Shown one piece after another: positions 1 through 8,159 of a stretch of 64,000 nucleotides of DNA; the first letter of the stretch is position 1, and the number at the start of each line of letters is the position of its first letter. The DNA is from Oerskovia jenensis. GTDB taxonomy: Bacteria > Actinomycetota > Actinomycetes > Actinomycetales > Cellulomonadaceae. The notes under the pieces were generated by a model. That model saw nothing but the letters and a program-made list of their open reading frames with translations, did no database searches and was not told where the DNA came from. The position numbers and the translations under genes are program-made. The stretch is taken from NCBI RefSeq assembly GCF_016907235.1, contig NZ_JAFBBO010000001.1:434001-498000 (forward strand), read 5' to 3'.

Positions 1-2768
1 AGGATGTTGTGCGTCGCCTCGCGGATGTCGCTGACCGCCTTGGCCGACGTGGTGTCCCCGAGGGACTTCGACGGCTGGAAGGTCAGGGTGAGGTCCGTAC
101 CGGCGCTGATGCTCTGGTTCGGGTTCATGTAGGGGTACAGGTTGAAGTCCGAGATCGCGAAGCCCTCGAAGCCCCACTCGGTGCGCAGGACGTTCGTCAT
201 GAGCGCCTCGGAGCCGCCGGCCCACGTGGCGCCGATGCGGTTGAACGAGCTCATGATGCTGCCCGCACCGATCGTCGTCTCCGAGATCGTGCCCTCGTCG
301 TCGGACACGTACTGCACGTCCATGGTGATGCCCTTGACGGCCATCTCGAACGGCTTGAGGTAGATCTCCCGGATCGTCTGCTCGGTCGCCCAGGTGGCGA
401 TGCCGTTGTTGACGCGGTTGGTCTCCTGCTCGTTGAGCGCGAAGTGCTTGAGCGCGGTGTAGACGCCCTTGGTCGCAGCACCGTTGGCCACCGAGGTCGC
501 CATCGCGCCGGAGAGGAACGGGTCCTCCGAGTAGTACTCGAAGTTGCGCCCGCCGAACGGTGAACGGTGCAGGTTCATCGCGGGTGCGTACCAGCCGTTG
601 ATGCCCTTGAACATCGCCTCGTTGCCGAGCATCTCTCCCATGGCCGCACCGAGCTCGACGTCCCACGTCTGCGCGATGAGGAACTCCGAGGGGTAGGCCA
701 CCCCGTTGATGGAGGAGTTGATGAAGGACGAGAACCCGGCGGGGCCGTCGGGCTCGACGGTCTGCGGCTTGGCGATCGAGCCGATCGCGGCCGTCTGGTA
801 GGCGCCGTTGAGCAGCATGGACGTCATGTCACCGACCGAGACGGCGTCGAGCAGCTCGTCCCACTTCGGGTCGTCCTTGGGCAGACCACGCATGTCGACG
901 AGCGTCAGCTCGGTCGGCGCACCCGTCGTGGGCTTCTCGCCCTCGAACGCCGCAGCGGCTGCCTCGAGGTCCCAGGGCTCGAAGCCCTTCTGGACGGCCT
1001 CGTCGGCGACGAGCAGGTCCGCGGTCGGGGCCTTCGGGAACGTCCCGGCGAAGTCCGCGCGGGACATCGACAGGATCTTGCCGTCGGTCGGCTCGGCGCT
1101 GAACTGCGCCGAGACGTCGTCGAACTGGTTGGTGACCTCGGCGAGGTCCGTCGCACGGTGGTCGTCACCCGAGTACACGATGTCGGAGTCCACCGTGTAG
1201 ACGATGGGCTCGGTGCCCGGGGCGACGGTGTGGGAGTCGGTCCGCAGCGTGATGTCGTAGGCGCCCGCCTCGAGGACGTACGCCTTGTTGCCCAGGTGGT
1301 CGTAGGACGCCATGTCCTCGACCGCGAGGTCGATCGTGACGGTCTCGCTCGCACCGGGCTCGATCAGCCCGGTCTTGGCGAATCCGCCGAGCACGACCTC
1401 GGACTTCTCGATACCGCCCGCCGTGTAGGGAGCGGAGTAGTAGAGCTCGACGACGTCCTTGCCCGCGGTGGCGCCCGTGTTCGAGACCTCGACCGTGACG
1501 GAGATCTTCCCGTCGACCTCACCGGCCTCGGTGCTGACGACCTTCCAGGCGAAGTCGGAATAGCTCAGGCCGTACCCGAACGGGTAGACGACGGCCTGGT
1601 CGTAGTCGATGAAGCCCTCGGCCGCCGCGGTCTCGTAGTAGCGGTAGCCGAAGTAGATGCCCTCGGCGTAGTTCACGAACGGCGCGTCGGACGTGAGCGT
1701 GGCGTTGGAGGTTGCCTTCTCGATCGCGGGGACCGGGAAGGACGCCTCGATGTTGTCGTAGACGAACCCGCCGAAGTTGGCGAAGGTCGGGTCGGCCGTG
1801 AAGTCGGCCGCCCAGAGGTCCGCGGTACGGCCCGACGGGTTCACGTCGCCCGCCAGGATGCGCCCCAGGGCGCTGAGGCCCGTGGCGCCCGGCGAACCGG
1901 CCAGCAGGATCGAGTCGATCTCGGGGTCGTCCTGCAGGGCGCCCATCTCGATGGTGGTCGAGGAGTTGACCACGACGACCACGTTCTCGAAGCTCGACTT
2001 CGCGAGCTCGATCATGTCCTTCTCGTCCTGGTTCAGCTCGAGCTGGTGCTGCCCGGGTGCGGCGTTCTCGTCCCAGCCGGTCATGTCCTGCGTGAGGTCA
2101 CCGCCCTCACCGCCGGGGCGTCCGACGAACACCACGGCAGCGTCCGAGTAGTCGGCGAACGACGCGGACTGCGCCTCGTACTCGCCGACCGGCAGCTCAC
2201 CGATGTAGTAGGTGGAGATGTCGGGGCGGTCCATCTCGATGTAGCCCCGGGGGTTCTCCGCAGCGAACGCCTCGATCGTGGTGAAGACCTGGTCGTTCAC
2301 CTCGAAGCCGGCGTTCTCCAGCCCGGCGCGGGCCGTGACGGCCGAGTTCGTGTCGACCGAGCCGGAGCCCGAGCCACCGAACACGGGGTCCGCGGCCGAG
2401 CGACCCAGCATCGTCACGCGCGAGCTCGTCGCGAGGGGAAGCGTGCCCGCCTCGTTCTTGGCCAGGACGATGCCGCCTGCGGCGATCTCCTCGACGAGGG
2501 CCTTGGCTGCCTCGTCGACCTCCTCGATGCTGCCGAAGTCGGACGTGTAGTACTCGGTGTCCCAGCCGGCGGACTCGGCCGCGTTCGTGAACTCGTACGT
2601 GCCGGAGCCGAACTGGGACGCGACCCAGCCGCCTGCGACGTTGAGCGCGACGTTCGCGACGACCGTCACCACCGTCACCGTGGCGAGGGCGGGGGCCCAG
2701 ATCCACAGGTACTTCTTGTTCGACATCGGCTTCTTCTGCCGGTCGGCGTTGTTCGCCTTGGCGTTCAC
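1..2768 (-). CDS. GH3 beta-glycosidase with swapped domain order, membrane-anchored; 3' end beyond the window edge
   Basis: Partial gene of about 922 codons; its end lies outside the window. GTG at 2768 is preceded by GGAGGA with suitable spacing. The ATG at 2773 hits TGA after two codons, so GTG is the start. A hydrophobic segment (about residues 20-45) suggests an N-terminal membrane anchor or uncleaved signal. The order of GH3 parts is inverted. The (alpha/beta)6 sandwich comes first (GRPGGEGGD near residue 216), then a fibronectin-like part. The TIM barrel follows, with FGGRNFEYYSEDP near 740, KHFALNEQE near 774 and the putative nucleophile Asp in GFAISDF near 873. This inverted order is known for some Ruminococcus and Butyrivibrio beta-glucosidases. 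Expected role: exo-acting hydrolysis of beta-glucosides or xylosides outside the membrane; substrate not determinable. Confidence 0.88.
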   Translation of the reverse strand, partial: MNAKANNADRQKKPMSNKKYLWIWAPALATVTVVTVVANVALNVAGGWVASQFGSGTYEFTNAAESAGWDTEYYTSDFGSIEEVDEAAKALVEEIAAGGIVLAKNEAGTLPLATSSRVTMLGRSAADPVFGGSGSGSVDTNSAVTARAGLENAGFEVNDQVFTTIEAFAAENPRGYIEMDRPDISTYYIGELPVGEYEAQSASFADYSDAAVVFVGRPGGEGGDLTQDMTGWDENAAPGQHQLELNQDEKDMIELAKSSFENVVVVVNSSTTIEMGALQDDPEIDSILLAGSPGATGLSALGRILAGDVNPSGRTADLWAADFTADPTFANFGGFVYDNIEASFPVPAIEKATSNATLTSDAPFVNYAEGIYFGYRYYETAAAEGFIDYDQAVVYPFGYGLSYSDFAWKVVSTEAGEVDGKISVTVEVSNTGATAGKDVVELYYSAPYTAGGIEKSEVVLGGFAKTGLIEPGASETVTIDLAVEDMASYDHLGNKAYVLEAGAYDITLRTDSHTVAPGTEPIVYTVDSDIVYSGDDHRATDLAEVTNQFDDVSAQFSAEPTDGKILSMSRADFAGTFPKAPTADLLVADEAVQKGFEPWDLEAAAAAFEGEKPTTGAPTELTLVDMRGLPKDDPKWDELLDAVSVGDMTSMLLNGAYQTAAIGSIAKPQTVEPDGPAGFSSFINSSINGVAYPSEFLIAQTWDVELGAAMGEMLGNEAMFKGINGWYAPAMNLHRSPFGGRNFEYYSEDPFLSGAMATSVANGAATKGVYTALKHFALNEQETNRVNNGIATWATEQTIREIYLKPFEMAVKGITMDVQYVSDDEGTISETTIGAGSIMSSFNRIGATWAGGSEALMTNVLRTEWGFEGFAISDFNLYPYMNPNQSISAGTDLTLTFQPSKSLGDTTSAKAVSDIREATHNI

Positions 2769-2871
2769 TGCATTCCTCCTCGAGTGCGGGCAGCGATCAG
2801 GTCATGGGGTGACCGACGGCACGTGCCGCGGACGTGACGCACTGCCAGCGTCTCGTCGTGATTGGTCGACG

Positions 2872-2909
2872 GCCCGGTCCCGCGGACGTCGTCTGGCCAG
2901 GGACCGGGC
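2872..2909 (-). terminator. Hairpin downstream of the small lipoprotein gene
   Basis: A perfect 10-bp inverted repeat (GCCCGGTCCC / GGGACCGGGC) with an 18-nt loop lies 14 nt past the stop of the lipoprotein gene and before the GH3 start at 2768. There is no T-run. Probably an intrinsic-type terminator separating the two genes. Confidence 0.5.
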
Positions 2910-2923
2910 GGTGCTCCGTGGAG

Positions 2924-3337
2924 CTACTCCGACACCTCGGAGATCTTTCCGTCCTGGTCGATCTGCCAGGTCTGGCCGGTAGCGGCCGAGTCGCCCTCGA
3001 TCGTGAACTTGCCGTCCTTGATGTCGACCGTGCCCTGCACGCGCGACGCGGCGTCCGAGGCCGTGTAGGGCACCACGAGGAGGCCGTACTTGACGGTCGG
3101 GGCCTTGACGTCGCTGGCAAGCATAATCTGGGCCCAGGAGTCGTCCTCGGCCAGGGCGTCCGTCACGGCCGTCTTGGCGTTCTCGAGGTCTTCCTTGATG
3201 TCGACGTCCGCTGCCTGCTCCGCGGAGGCGTTCGCGCCGGAGTCGCTGTCGCCGCTGCCGCAGGCCGTGAGGCCGAAGAGCCCCGTCAGGCCCAGCACGA
3301 CGCCGAGGCCGGTGGTCAGCACCTTGTTCTGCTTCAC
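2924..3337 (-). CDS. Small putative lipoprotein, function unknown
   Basis: 137 aa. GTG at 3337 has AGGAGC 5 nt upstream; the longer in-frame ATG at 3451 lies in the hairpin region and would give an unlikely N-terminus. The N-terminus is a lipoprotein signal: a KQNK basic part, a hydrophobic stretch, then the lipobox LTAC. After Cys come a Gly/Ser/Asp linker and an acidic Ala-rich segment. The C-terminal half (SAATGQTWQIDQDGKISEV) looks like a small beta-rich extracytoplasmic domain. I recognise no family. It lies between two GH3 genes on the same strand, but hairpins on both sides suggest separate transcription. It may be a surface accessory protein; this is inference. Confidence 0.8.
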   Translation of the reverse strand: MKQNKVLTTGLGVVLGLTGLFGLTACGSGDSDSGANASAEQAADVDIKEDLENAKTAVTDALAEDDSWAQIMLASDVKAPTVKYGLLVVPYTASDAASRVQGTVDIKDGKFTIEGDSAATGQTWQIDQDGKISEVSE

Positions 3338-3389
3338 TTCTGCTCCTTGATGAGTTCTGGCTGCGAGCACGTCCCGCAGCCTTACGGGA

Positions 3390-3453
3390 GTACCGGGGCG
3401 TCCGCAGGACGCCCCGGTACCGGGTGACCGCCGGCTCGCGCCGCCGGTCACCC
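3390..3453 (-). terminator. Two consecutive hairpins after the GH3 lipoprotein gene
   Basis: The first hairpin on the minus strand, 3453-3422, pairs GGGTGACCG with CGGTCACCC and begins 11 nt after the GH3 stop. The second, 3420-3390, is a perfect 14-bp inverted repeat (GTACCGGGGCGTCC) with a 3-nt loop. Neither has a T-run, as is usual in high-GC actinobacteria. Together they probably end the GH3 transcript before the small lipoprotein gene. Confidence 0.55.
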
Positions 3454-3464
3454 GTGCGTTGCCG

Positions 3465-5876
3465 TCAGTCCGTGATCGGCCCCGCGTAGTTCAGGCCGAA
3501 GCCGTAGTCGTACGAGCTGCCCGCGGTGTCCGTGTAGGGCGTCATGTCCTTCGAGACGTCCTCGAGCTGGGCCTCGACCGTGTTCATGTCCTTCGGGAAC
3601 TGGATCGGCAGGCGGCCCTGCGGCTCGTAGAGGCCGAGCGCGACCTCGATGAGCGCCTGGTCGCTGACACCGAAGCCCACGACGATGGCGTCGGACTTGC
3701 CCTCGAACTCGGACGGGACGACCGGGTTGATCGCCTTGAGGACCGTGATCACGGGGATGTCCTTGCCGGTGGCCTCGACGGCTGCCGTGGCACGCTCGAA
3801 CGCGTCGAGGTCGGACTCGTTCGCGATCTTCGAGGTGTTGCCGAAGTACGAGCGGTTCTGCTTGGTGCCGTCGGCCAGGATGTCGCCCGAGAGCGAGACC
3901 TTGCGGACGTGCTCGCCGTCCGCCGTGTACGGGCGGTACTGCAGCGACAGCGGGTACCAGGTGTCGTTCTCCAGGTTGTGACCGATGTTGGAGAAGTTGC
4001 CTCCGTTGTCCGGCGAGTCCATGCCCACGAGGACGACGTCGACGTCGGCGAGGTCGGGAGCGGTGTAGCTCGTCACGACGCCCTCGGCGTCGGTCACGGC
4101 CTCGTCGGTGACGACCTTGCCGAAGTACTTCTCGGCGGTCTCGACGTCGATGCTCGGTGCCTCGGTGTACTCACCGGGACCGAACGCGCCGGGGAAGCCG
4201 GTGTTGAAGTTGCGAGGGATGTAGGCGGTCTTGTCCTTCCAGTCCGCGGCGTCCGCGGCCGAGATGGTCTCACCGTCGTTCTTGACCATGACCACGGAGT
4301 CGAGCTGGGCCGCGTAGCCCGCCTCGACCTTGTCGTCGCTCGCGAGGACCGACTTGGACTGCTCGAGGTCGAGGAACGGGTTCTCGTACAGGCCCGGGTT
4401 GAAGAACATCGTCAGGATGCGTGCGCCCGACTCCTGGAAGCGGGTCTGCGCGTCCTCCTCGAGCTCGCCGGCCTCGAACTTCTGCTGCCACAGGTCGGCA
4501 GCCTCGAGGATGTGGGTCGCGTCGTTGACGCCGCCGAACATGTCGTGACCGGTACCCAGCACCTTGAGGTAGCGCTCGGCCGGGGTCAGGTCCTCGGCCC
4601 CCCACGCCATGCCGAACATCTCGCCCTCGTCGTCGGCGCCGCTCATGACGCCCCAGTCGGTGACCACGACGCCCTCGTACCCGGCATCCTTGCGGAGCTG
4701 GTCCATGCGGTCCTGGTCGTACGCCGTGCCCGTGCGGTCGGTGAACATCGGGTCACCGTTCGCGTCGAGAGCGATCGAGTACGCGGTCATGACCGCCGCG
4801 GAGTCGAGCGACCCGAGGAACGCCTGCTGCTGCGCCGCGATGTTGTCACCGGGGTACACGCCGTACTTGCCCGCGTCGGTGTGACCCTCGCGGCCGCCCT
4901 CGCCCGGACCGTCGCCGGACCAGTGCTTGATCATCGCGTTGACGGACTCCGGACCCCACTGGTCCGTGCCCTCGCTGCCCTGGTAGCCGTCGACGTAGGC
5001 CGCGGCCAGCTCGGTGTTCTGGTCCGCGTCCTCGCCGAACGTGCCACCGACGCGCAGCCAGCGCGGCTCGGTCGCGAGGTCGATCTGCGGCGACAGGGCC
5101 GTCGTCAGGCCGAGCGCCCGGTACTCCGCCGAGGACATCTCGCCGAAGTTCTTGGTGTGCTCGGGGTTGAACGTCGCGGCGAGGCCGAGGTTGGACGGCC
5201 AGCGCGAGATGTCCGCACCCTCGGCGTTGTAGCCGCCGGATCCCGCGGTCGAGCGCGGGTCGGAGGCGAAGTTCACCGGGACGTACGGGGTGCCCTCGGC
5301 CGCGAGGGTCTCCGTGTACGCCTGCATCGCGTTCGCCCACTTGACGGTCGCCTCGGCGTCGCTCGCGCCGGCGTGCAGCACGTTGCGCAGGTCGGAGTCC
5401 TTCAGGTACTCCTTCTGCGCGTCGGTGAGCCCGTCGACCTGGGAGCGCTCGTGCGAGCTGAACAGCATCAGGCCGGCGATCTGCTCGACCGACATCTCCT
5501 GGGCGAGGTCTGCCGCGCGGTCCTTGGCCGGGACGCGCCAGTCCTCCCACGTGTCCAGCGTGCCGTTGCCGTTCATGTCCTTGAACGCGGACTTCTTGCC
5601 GTCGACCTCCTCGGTCAGCAGCTCGATCCCGCTGTCGGCGCCGTACGAGAGGACCGGGCCGTCTCCGGGGTTCGTGACGACGACGAAGTCGGTCTTGCCG
5701 TCGGTGACCTCGCGGGTCGTGAAGGCCTTGGAGTCGTTCGCGGACTCCTCGTCAGCGGTGCCGCTGGTGCACCCTGCAACCGCGATCAGGGCGATCGCCG
5801 AGAGCGCTGCCGCTCCCTTGGCCCCTCTGGTCATCCTCTGGCCTCGTCGGGCCGTAGCCGTAGTCTTCATCGACAT
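3465..5876 (-). CDS. GH3 beta-glycosidase, lipoprotein
   Basis: 803 aa from ATG 5876, or 801 from ATG 5870; the second ATG overlaps the stop of a short upstream frame. The N-terminus has RRGQR, a hydrophobic stretch and lipobox AVAGC, so the enzyme is probably tethered to the outer membrane face. Domain order is the usual one: TIM barrel first (FASDPRS, KHWSGDGPGEGGREGHTDAG), with the putative nucleophile Asp in GVVVTDWG near residue 404. The (alpha/beta)6 domain follows (VVLVGMDSPDNGGNF). The KHWSGDGPGEGG style is typical of large secreted actinobacterial GH3 exo-beta-glycosidases. Substrate unknown. It is transcribed from the repeat-containing upstream region at 6066-6140 that it shares with the gtrA operon. 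Confidence 0.9.
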   Translation of the reverse strand: MSMKTTATARRGQRMTRGAKGAAALSAIALIAVAGCTSGTADEESANDSKAFTTREVTDGKTDFVVVTNPGDGPVLSYGADSGIELLTEEVDGKKSAFKDMNGNGTLDTWEDWRVPAKDRAADLAQEMSVEQIAGLMLFSSHERSQVDGLTDAQKEYLKDSDLRNVLHAGASDAEATVKWANAMQAYTETLAAEGTPYVPVNFASDPRSTAGSGGYNAEGADISRWPSNLGLAATFNPEHTKNFGEMSSAEYRALGLTTALSPQIDLATEPRWLRVGGTFGEDADQNTELAAAYVDGYQGSEGTDQWGPESVNAMIKHWSGDGPGEGGREGHTDAGKYGVYPGDNIAAQQQAFLGSLDSAAVMTAYSIALDANGDPMFTDRTGTAYDQDRMDQLRKDAGYEGVVVTDWGVMSGADDEGEMFGMAWGAEDLTPAERYLKVLGTGHDMFGGVNDATHILEAADLWQQKFEAGELEEDAQTRFQESGARILTMFFNPGLYENPFLDLEQSKSVLASDDKVEAGYAAQLDSVVMVKNDGETISAADAADWKDKTAYIPRNFNTGFPGAFGPGEYTEAPSIDVETAEKYFGKVVTDEAVTDAEGVVTSYTAPDLADVDVVLVGMDSPDNGGNFSNIGHNLENDTWYPLSLQYRPYTADGEHVRKVSLSGDILADGTKQNRSYFGNTSKIANESDLDAFERATAAVEATGKDIPVITVLKAINPVVPSEFEGKSDAIVVGFGVSDQALIEVALGLYEPQGRLPIQFPKDMNTVEAQLEDVSKDMTPYTDTAGSSYDYGFGLNYAGPITD

Positions 5877-5905
5877 CCCATTTCGTCGCGCTTGCGGGTG
5901 TACAC
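5867..5905 (-). CDS. Possible 12-aa leader peptide upstream of the GH3 lipoprotein
   Basis: GTG at 5905 sits 8 nt after a strong AAGGAG, and the 12-codon frame ends in TGA overlapping the ATG at 5870 (ATGA). The 21-nt stretch around this Shine-Dalgarno site (5904-5924) is identical to 11421-11441 upstream of the gtrA operon. The AAGGAG is too far from the GH3 start to serve it directly, so translational coupling through the short frame is an inference. The peptide is Arg/Lys-rich. Confidence 0.35.
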   Translation of the reverse strand: MYTRKRDEMGCR

Positions 5906-5924
5906 GTGTGTGTCTCCTTCGACT
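5904..5924 (-). promoter_or_regulatory. Conserved 21-nt leader element with Shine-Dalgarno, copy 1
   Basis: Read on the minus strand it contains GTCGAAGGAGACACACACGT, and it is identical to 11421-11441. Sequence on both sides is also similar, for example the GTCGG-type stretches near 5988 and 11503. The two upstream regions are therefore homologous over about 240 bp. Confidence 0.6.
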
Positions 5925-6065
5925 CTTCAAGTGCTGCCGCGCTGCAGATGCCCCCTTGCGGCACCATCGATCGTGCGGACCTGGCCGACATCGGAGTCGG
6001 TCCTCGTCCGTGCAAGGCTGTGCTGCCCGTGGTACACGTGGTGTCCCATCACCGAAGCCCAGCGG

Positions 6066-6140
6066 ACTCATCACAGCGCGCTTCACGACGGGCTCCCGCC
6101 CGTTCTGCACAACCTGTCGATTTGAGTGCACAAACTGTCG
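6066..6140 (-). promoter_or_regulatory. Putative operator: twin 14-bp direct repeats plus GCGCTGTGATGAGT box, copy 1
   Basis: On the minus strand CGACAGTTTGTGCA (6140-6127) and CGACAGGTTGTGCA (6119-6106) are tandem direct repeats exactly 21 bp apart. 26 bp further on is GCGCTGTGATGAGT (6079-6066). The same three boxes with identical spacing occur at 11591-11665. Two-turn spacing suggests a dimeric or cooperative regulator; none is encoded next to it. The rest of 5925-6376 holds only the GGCCA repeat and the terminator listed separately. Confidence 0.65.
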
Positions 6141-6262
6141 CCGCGGTCGCCCCCGGGAGCACCGGTGCTCCCGGCACGCAGGCGCTCCACGGTGTCCGGC
6201 ATGCGGTCGCCGTCCATGTCGGGCGGTCGCGCAGACGTGGCCGCAGACGCTCGCACGACGAC

Positions 6263-6300
6263 CGGGCCGGGCCAGGCCGGGCCAGGCCAGGCCAGGCCAC
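6263..6300. repeat. Short GGCCA/GGCCG tandem repeat
   Basis: About seven consecutive 5-bp units of the form GGCC(A/G) lie in the non-coding stretch between the glycosyltransferase terminator and the GH3 regulatory region. It is probably a slippage-prone microsatellite. No coding function is seen. Confidence 0.6.
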
Positions 6301-6327
6301 TGAGCTCGCGCGCCGGTGCGCACACGA

Positions 6328-6358
6328 GAGGCCCGGCACCGTAGCGGTGCCGGGCCTC
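6328..6358 (-). terminator. Strong terminator hairpin of the gtrA-GH3-gtrA-GT2 operon
   Basis: A perfect 14-bp inverted repeat (GAGGCCCGGCACCG) with a 3-nt loop lies 18 nt after the glycosyltransferase stop. It is the last element of the operon. Confidence 0.75.
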
Positions 6359-6376
6359 CCGGGGTGGTGCTGTGGT

Positions 6377-7405
6377 CTAGTTGAAGCCGATGACGCGTTG
6401 GGCGGTCTTGTAGGCCAGGACGGACAGGTGGCGTCCAGGTCTGCCGGGGAGGTGGGAGATCTGGTGCAGGGTGGTGCGGCGTAGTCGCCGGTACAGGGCG
6501 GGGTCGTGGGCGGCGACGTCGGCCCAGAACTCGTCTCTCTTGCGCAGGGCGTCGTGGGTGCCGGCGCGGACCAGGAGCATCGAGGAGACCAGGGACACGA
6601 TGTCGAGGTAGTGCAGCATGTAGCGCTTGAGGGCGCGGGGGGTGGCGGGGTTCGCGCGGGCCGCGGACAGGTGTTCCATCATGGTGCGGTTGATGCGTAG
6701 CTGTTGGTCCACGCGCGAGATCATCACGGTCTCGTTGACGGACTGGTCGGCGCGGCCGATGTAGTACCGGTAGAGGTCGACGTTGAGGTAGTACAGGCGC
6801 CGGACCGCGGGCAGGGGTGCGTAGGCGTAGAGGTTGTCGACGTAGAAGGTGTGCTCGGGCAGGACCAAGGCGACCTCGCGCAGCAGGTCGGTGCGGTAGA
6901 TCAGGGAGTGCATGAGGATGTACTGGTTCTTGCGCAGTCGCCCGACCTGGTCCCAGCCCAGGACCCGGTCCTGGGGCAGGGCGTTGGTGTAGCGCACGGC
7001 CCTCTTGTTGCGCTTGTCGACCTTCTCGTAGACGAAGTTGCTGATCAGCACGTCGATGCCGGTCTCGTGGGTGACGAAGGACTCCAGCAGGTCCAGGACC
7101 TTGGCGTAGGCGCCGGCCTCGAGCCAGTCGTCGGAGTCCACGATCTTGATGAACCGCCCGCGCGCGTTGGCCAGGCCCGTGTTGATCGCGGCCCCGTGGC
7201 CCCCGTTGGGCTGATGGATCGCGCGCACCACCCCCGGGTGGGCGGCGGCGTACCGGTCAGCGATCTGGGCCGTGTCGTCCCAGGACCCGTCGTCCACGAT
7301 CAAGATCTCCACCCGCGCACCACCGGGCAGCAACGAGTCGATGCTGCGGTGCATGTACGCCGCGGAGTTGTAGCACGGCACCACGATCGTCAACAGCTTG
7401 GACAT
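6377..7405 (-). CDS. Glycosyltransferase family 2
   Basis: 342 aa. The N-terminal GT-A fold has TIVVPCYN, EILIVDDGS (nucleotide binding) and IVDSDDW (metal-binding DxD), followed by about 220 residues typical of single-domain actinobacterial and lactobacillal GT2 enzymes. There is no membrane segment, so it acts at the cytoplasmic face with a nucleotide-sugar donor. It follows gtrA by 11 nt and is last in the operon. GtrA proteins flip or partner polyprenyl-phosphate sugars, so this enzyme may glycosylate a lipid-linked or wall glycan. Acceptor and sugar are unknown. ATG at 7405 has no strong Shine-Dalgarno, which fits coupling to the gene before it. Confidence 0.9.
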   Translation of the reverse strand: MSKLLTIVVPCYNSAAYMHRSIDSLLPGGARVEILIVDDGSWDDTAQIADRYAAAHPGVVRAIHQPNGGHGAAINTGLANARGRFIKIVDSDDWLEAGAYAKVLDLLESFVTHETGIDVLISNFVYEKVDKRNKRAVRYTNALPQDRVLGWDQVGRLRKNQYILMHSLIYRTDLLREVALVLPEHTFYVDNLYAYAPLPAVRRLYYLNVDLYRYYIGRADQSVNETVMISRVDQQLRINRTMMEHLSAARANPATPRALKRYMLHYLDIVSLVSSMLLVRAGTHDALRKRDEFWADVAAHDPALYRRLRRTTLHQISHLPGRPGRHLSVLAYKTAQRVIGFN

Positions 7406-7416
7406 CAGCGCACTCT

Positions 7417-8118
7417 TCAGACTTCCTGGCCCGCACGGGCCGACGACGAGGACTCCCCCGCACCCCCGGCCACCGGCACACCCGCCACCTGAGCAGGGCC
7501 GGGCGCCTCGGCCTGCTCGGCCTGGACCTCGGGGTCACGCTTGAAGATGATCTTGAAGATCGGGAAGAACACCCAGAACGATAGAGCACTGTTGATGATC
7601 ATCGTGACCATGTCGGCCGCGGTCTCACCCGTCTTGCCCCACCCCCACGTGTCGATCAACAGTTCGTAGATCGGCGCCTTGTACACGCCCTGCAACGCCG
7701 CCGCCGCGAACGTGATCACCACATAGGCCACCACGTACCAGAACGCCGCCCGCCAGATCGAGGTGTTCGACTTGAACGTCACGTTGCGCTGAGCGAAGAA
7801 GTTGATCACCTGCGCGATCAACAACGTGATCTGCACCGCCAAGAAGTACGCCAACCCACCCCCACCCTCAGGCAACGCCCCCGCCGCGTAGTCGAACACG
7901 AAGAACGACGACCCATCCGGATTCGACCCCACCGGCAACACCTGAAAGCTCGTGTCCACCAACCCCGTCAACCCGAACGCCGCCTTGAACGCCGGCATCA
8001 ACGCCAGCTGCAGCACCGTCACACCATTGCTCAACAAGAAGAACAACAAGAACTGCGCCGTCCCCGGACGCCGCTCAGCAAACCCCGACCACGCCTGACC
8101 AATCCGACCGAACATCAC
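7417..8118 (-). CDS. GtrA-like membrane protein, copy 1
   Basis: 233 aa from GTG 8118 (ATG at 8115 is nearly equivalent). GtrA/DPMS-synthase-associated family: about four membrane helices with the family pattern LLIAQVINFFAQRNVTF in the middle. Members are proposed to flip undecaprenyl-phosphate sugars or to help polyprenyl glycosyltransferases. A hydrophilic tail rich in Glu, Ala and Pro follows the last helix. It is clearly paralogous to the protein at 10663-11295, sharing LAYFLAVQ, NVTFKS, FAAAALQG and the C-terminal IIFK block. The GH3 gene ends 41 nt upstream and the GT2 gene begins 11 nt downstream, so it is part of a four-gene operon. Confidence 0.88.
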   Translation of the reverse strand: MMFGRIGQAWSGFAERRPGTAQFLLFFLLSNGVTVLQLALMPAFKAAFGLTGLVDTSFQVLPVGSNPDGSSFFVFDYAAGALPEGGGGLAYFLAVQITLLIAQVINFFAQRNVTFKSNTSIWRAAFWYVVAYVVITFAAAALQGVYKAPIYELLIDTWGWGKTGETAADMVTMIINSALSFWVFFPIFKIIFKRDPEVQAEQAEAPGPAQVAGVPVAGGAGESSSSARAGQEV

Positions 8119-8159
8119 ACACTCACTCTCAGGAAGAAGGAACGAACCGGGCGCGCGCC

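Noticed and set aside
2771-2773. ATG as start of the left-edge GH3
   Set aside because: In frame with TGA two codons later; GTG 2768 has the ribosome binding site at correct distance.
6263-6300. GGCCA repeat as a CRISPR or regulatory array
   Set aside because: 5-bp units without spacers; simple sequence repeat.
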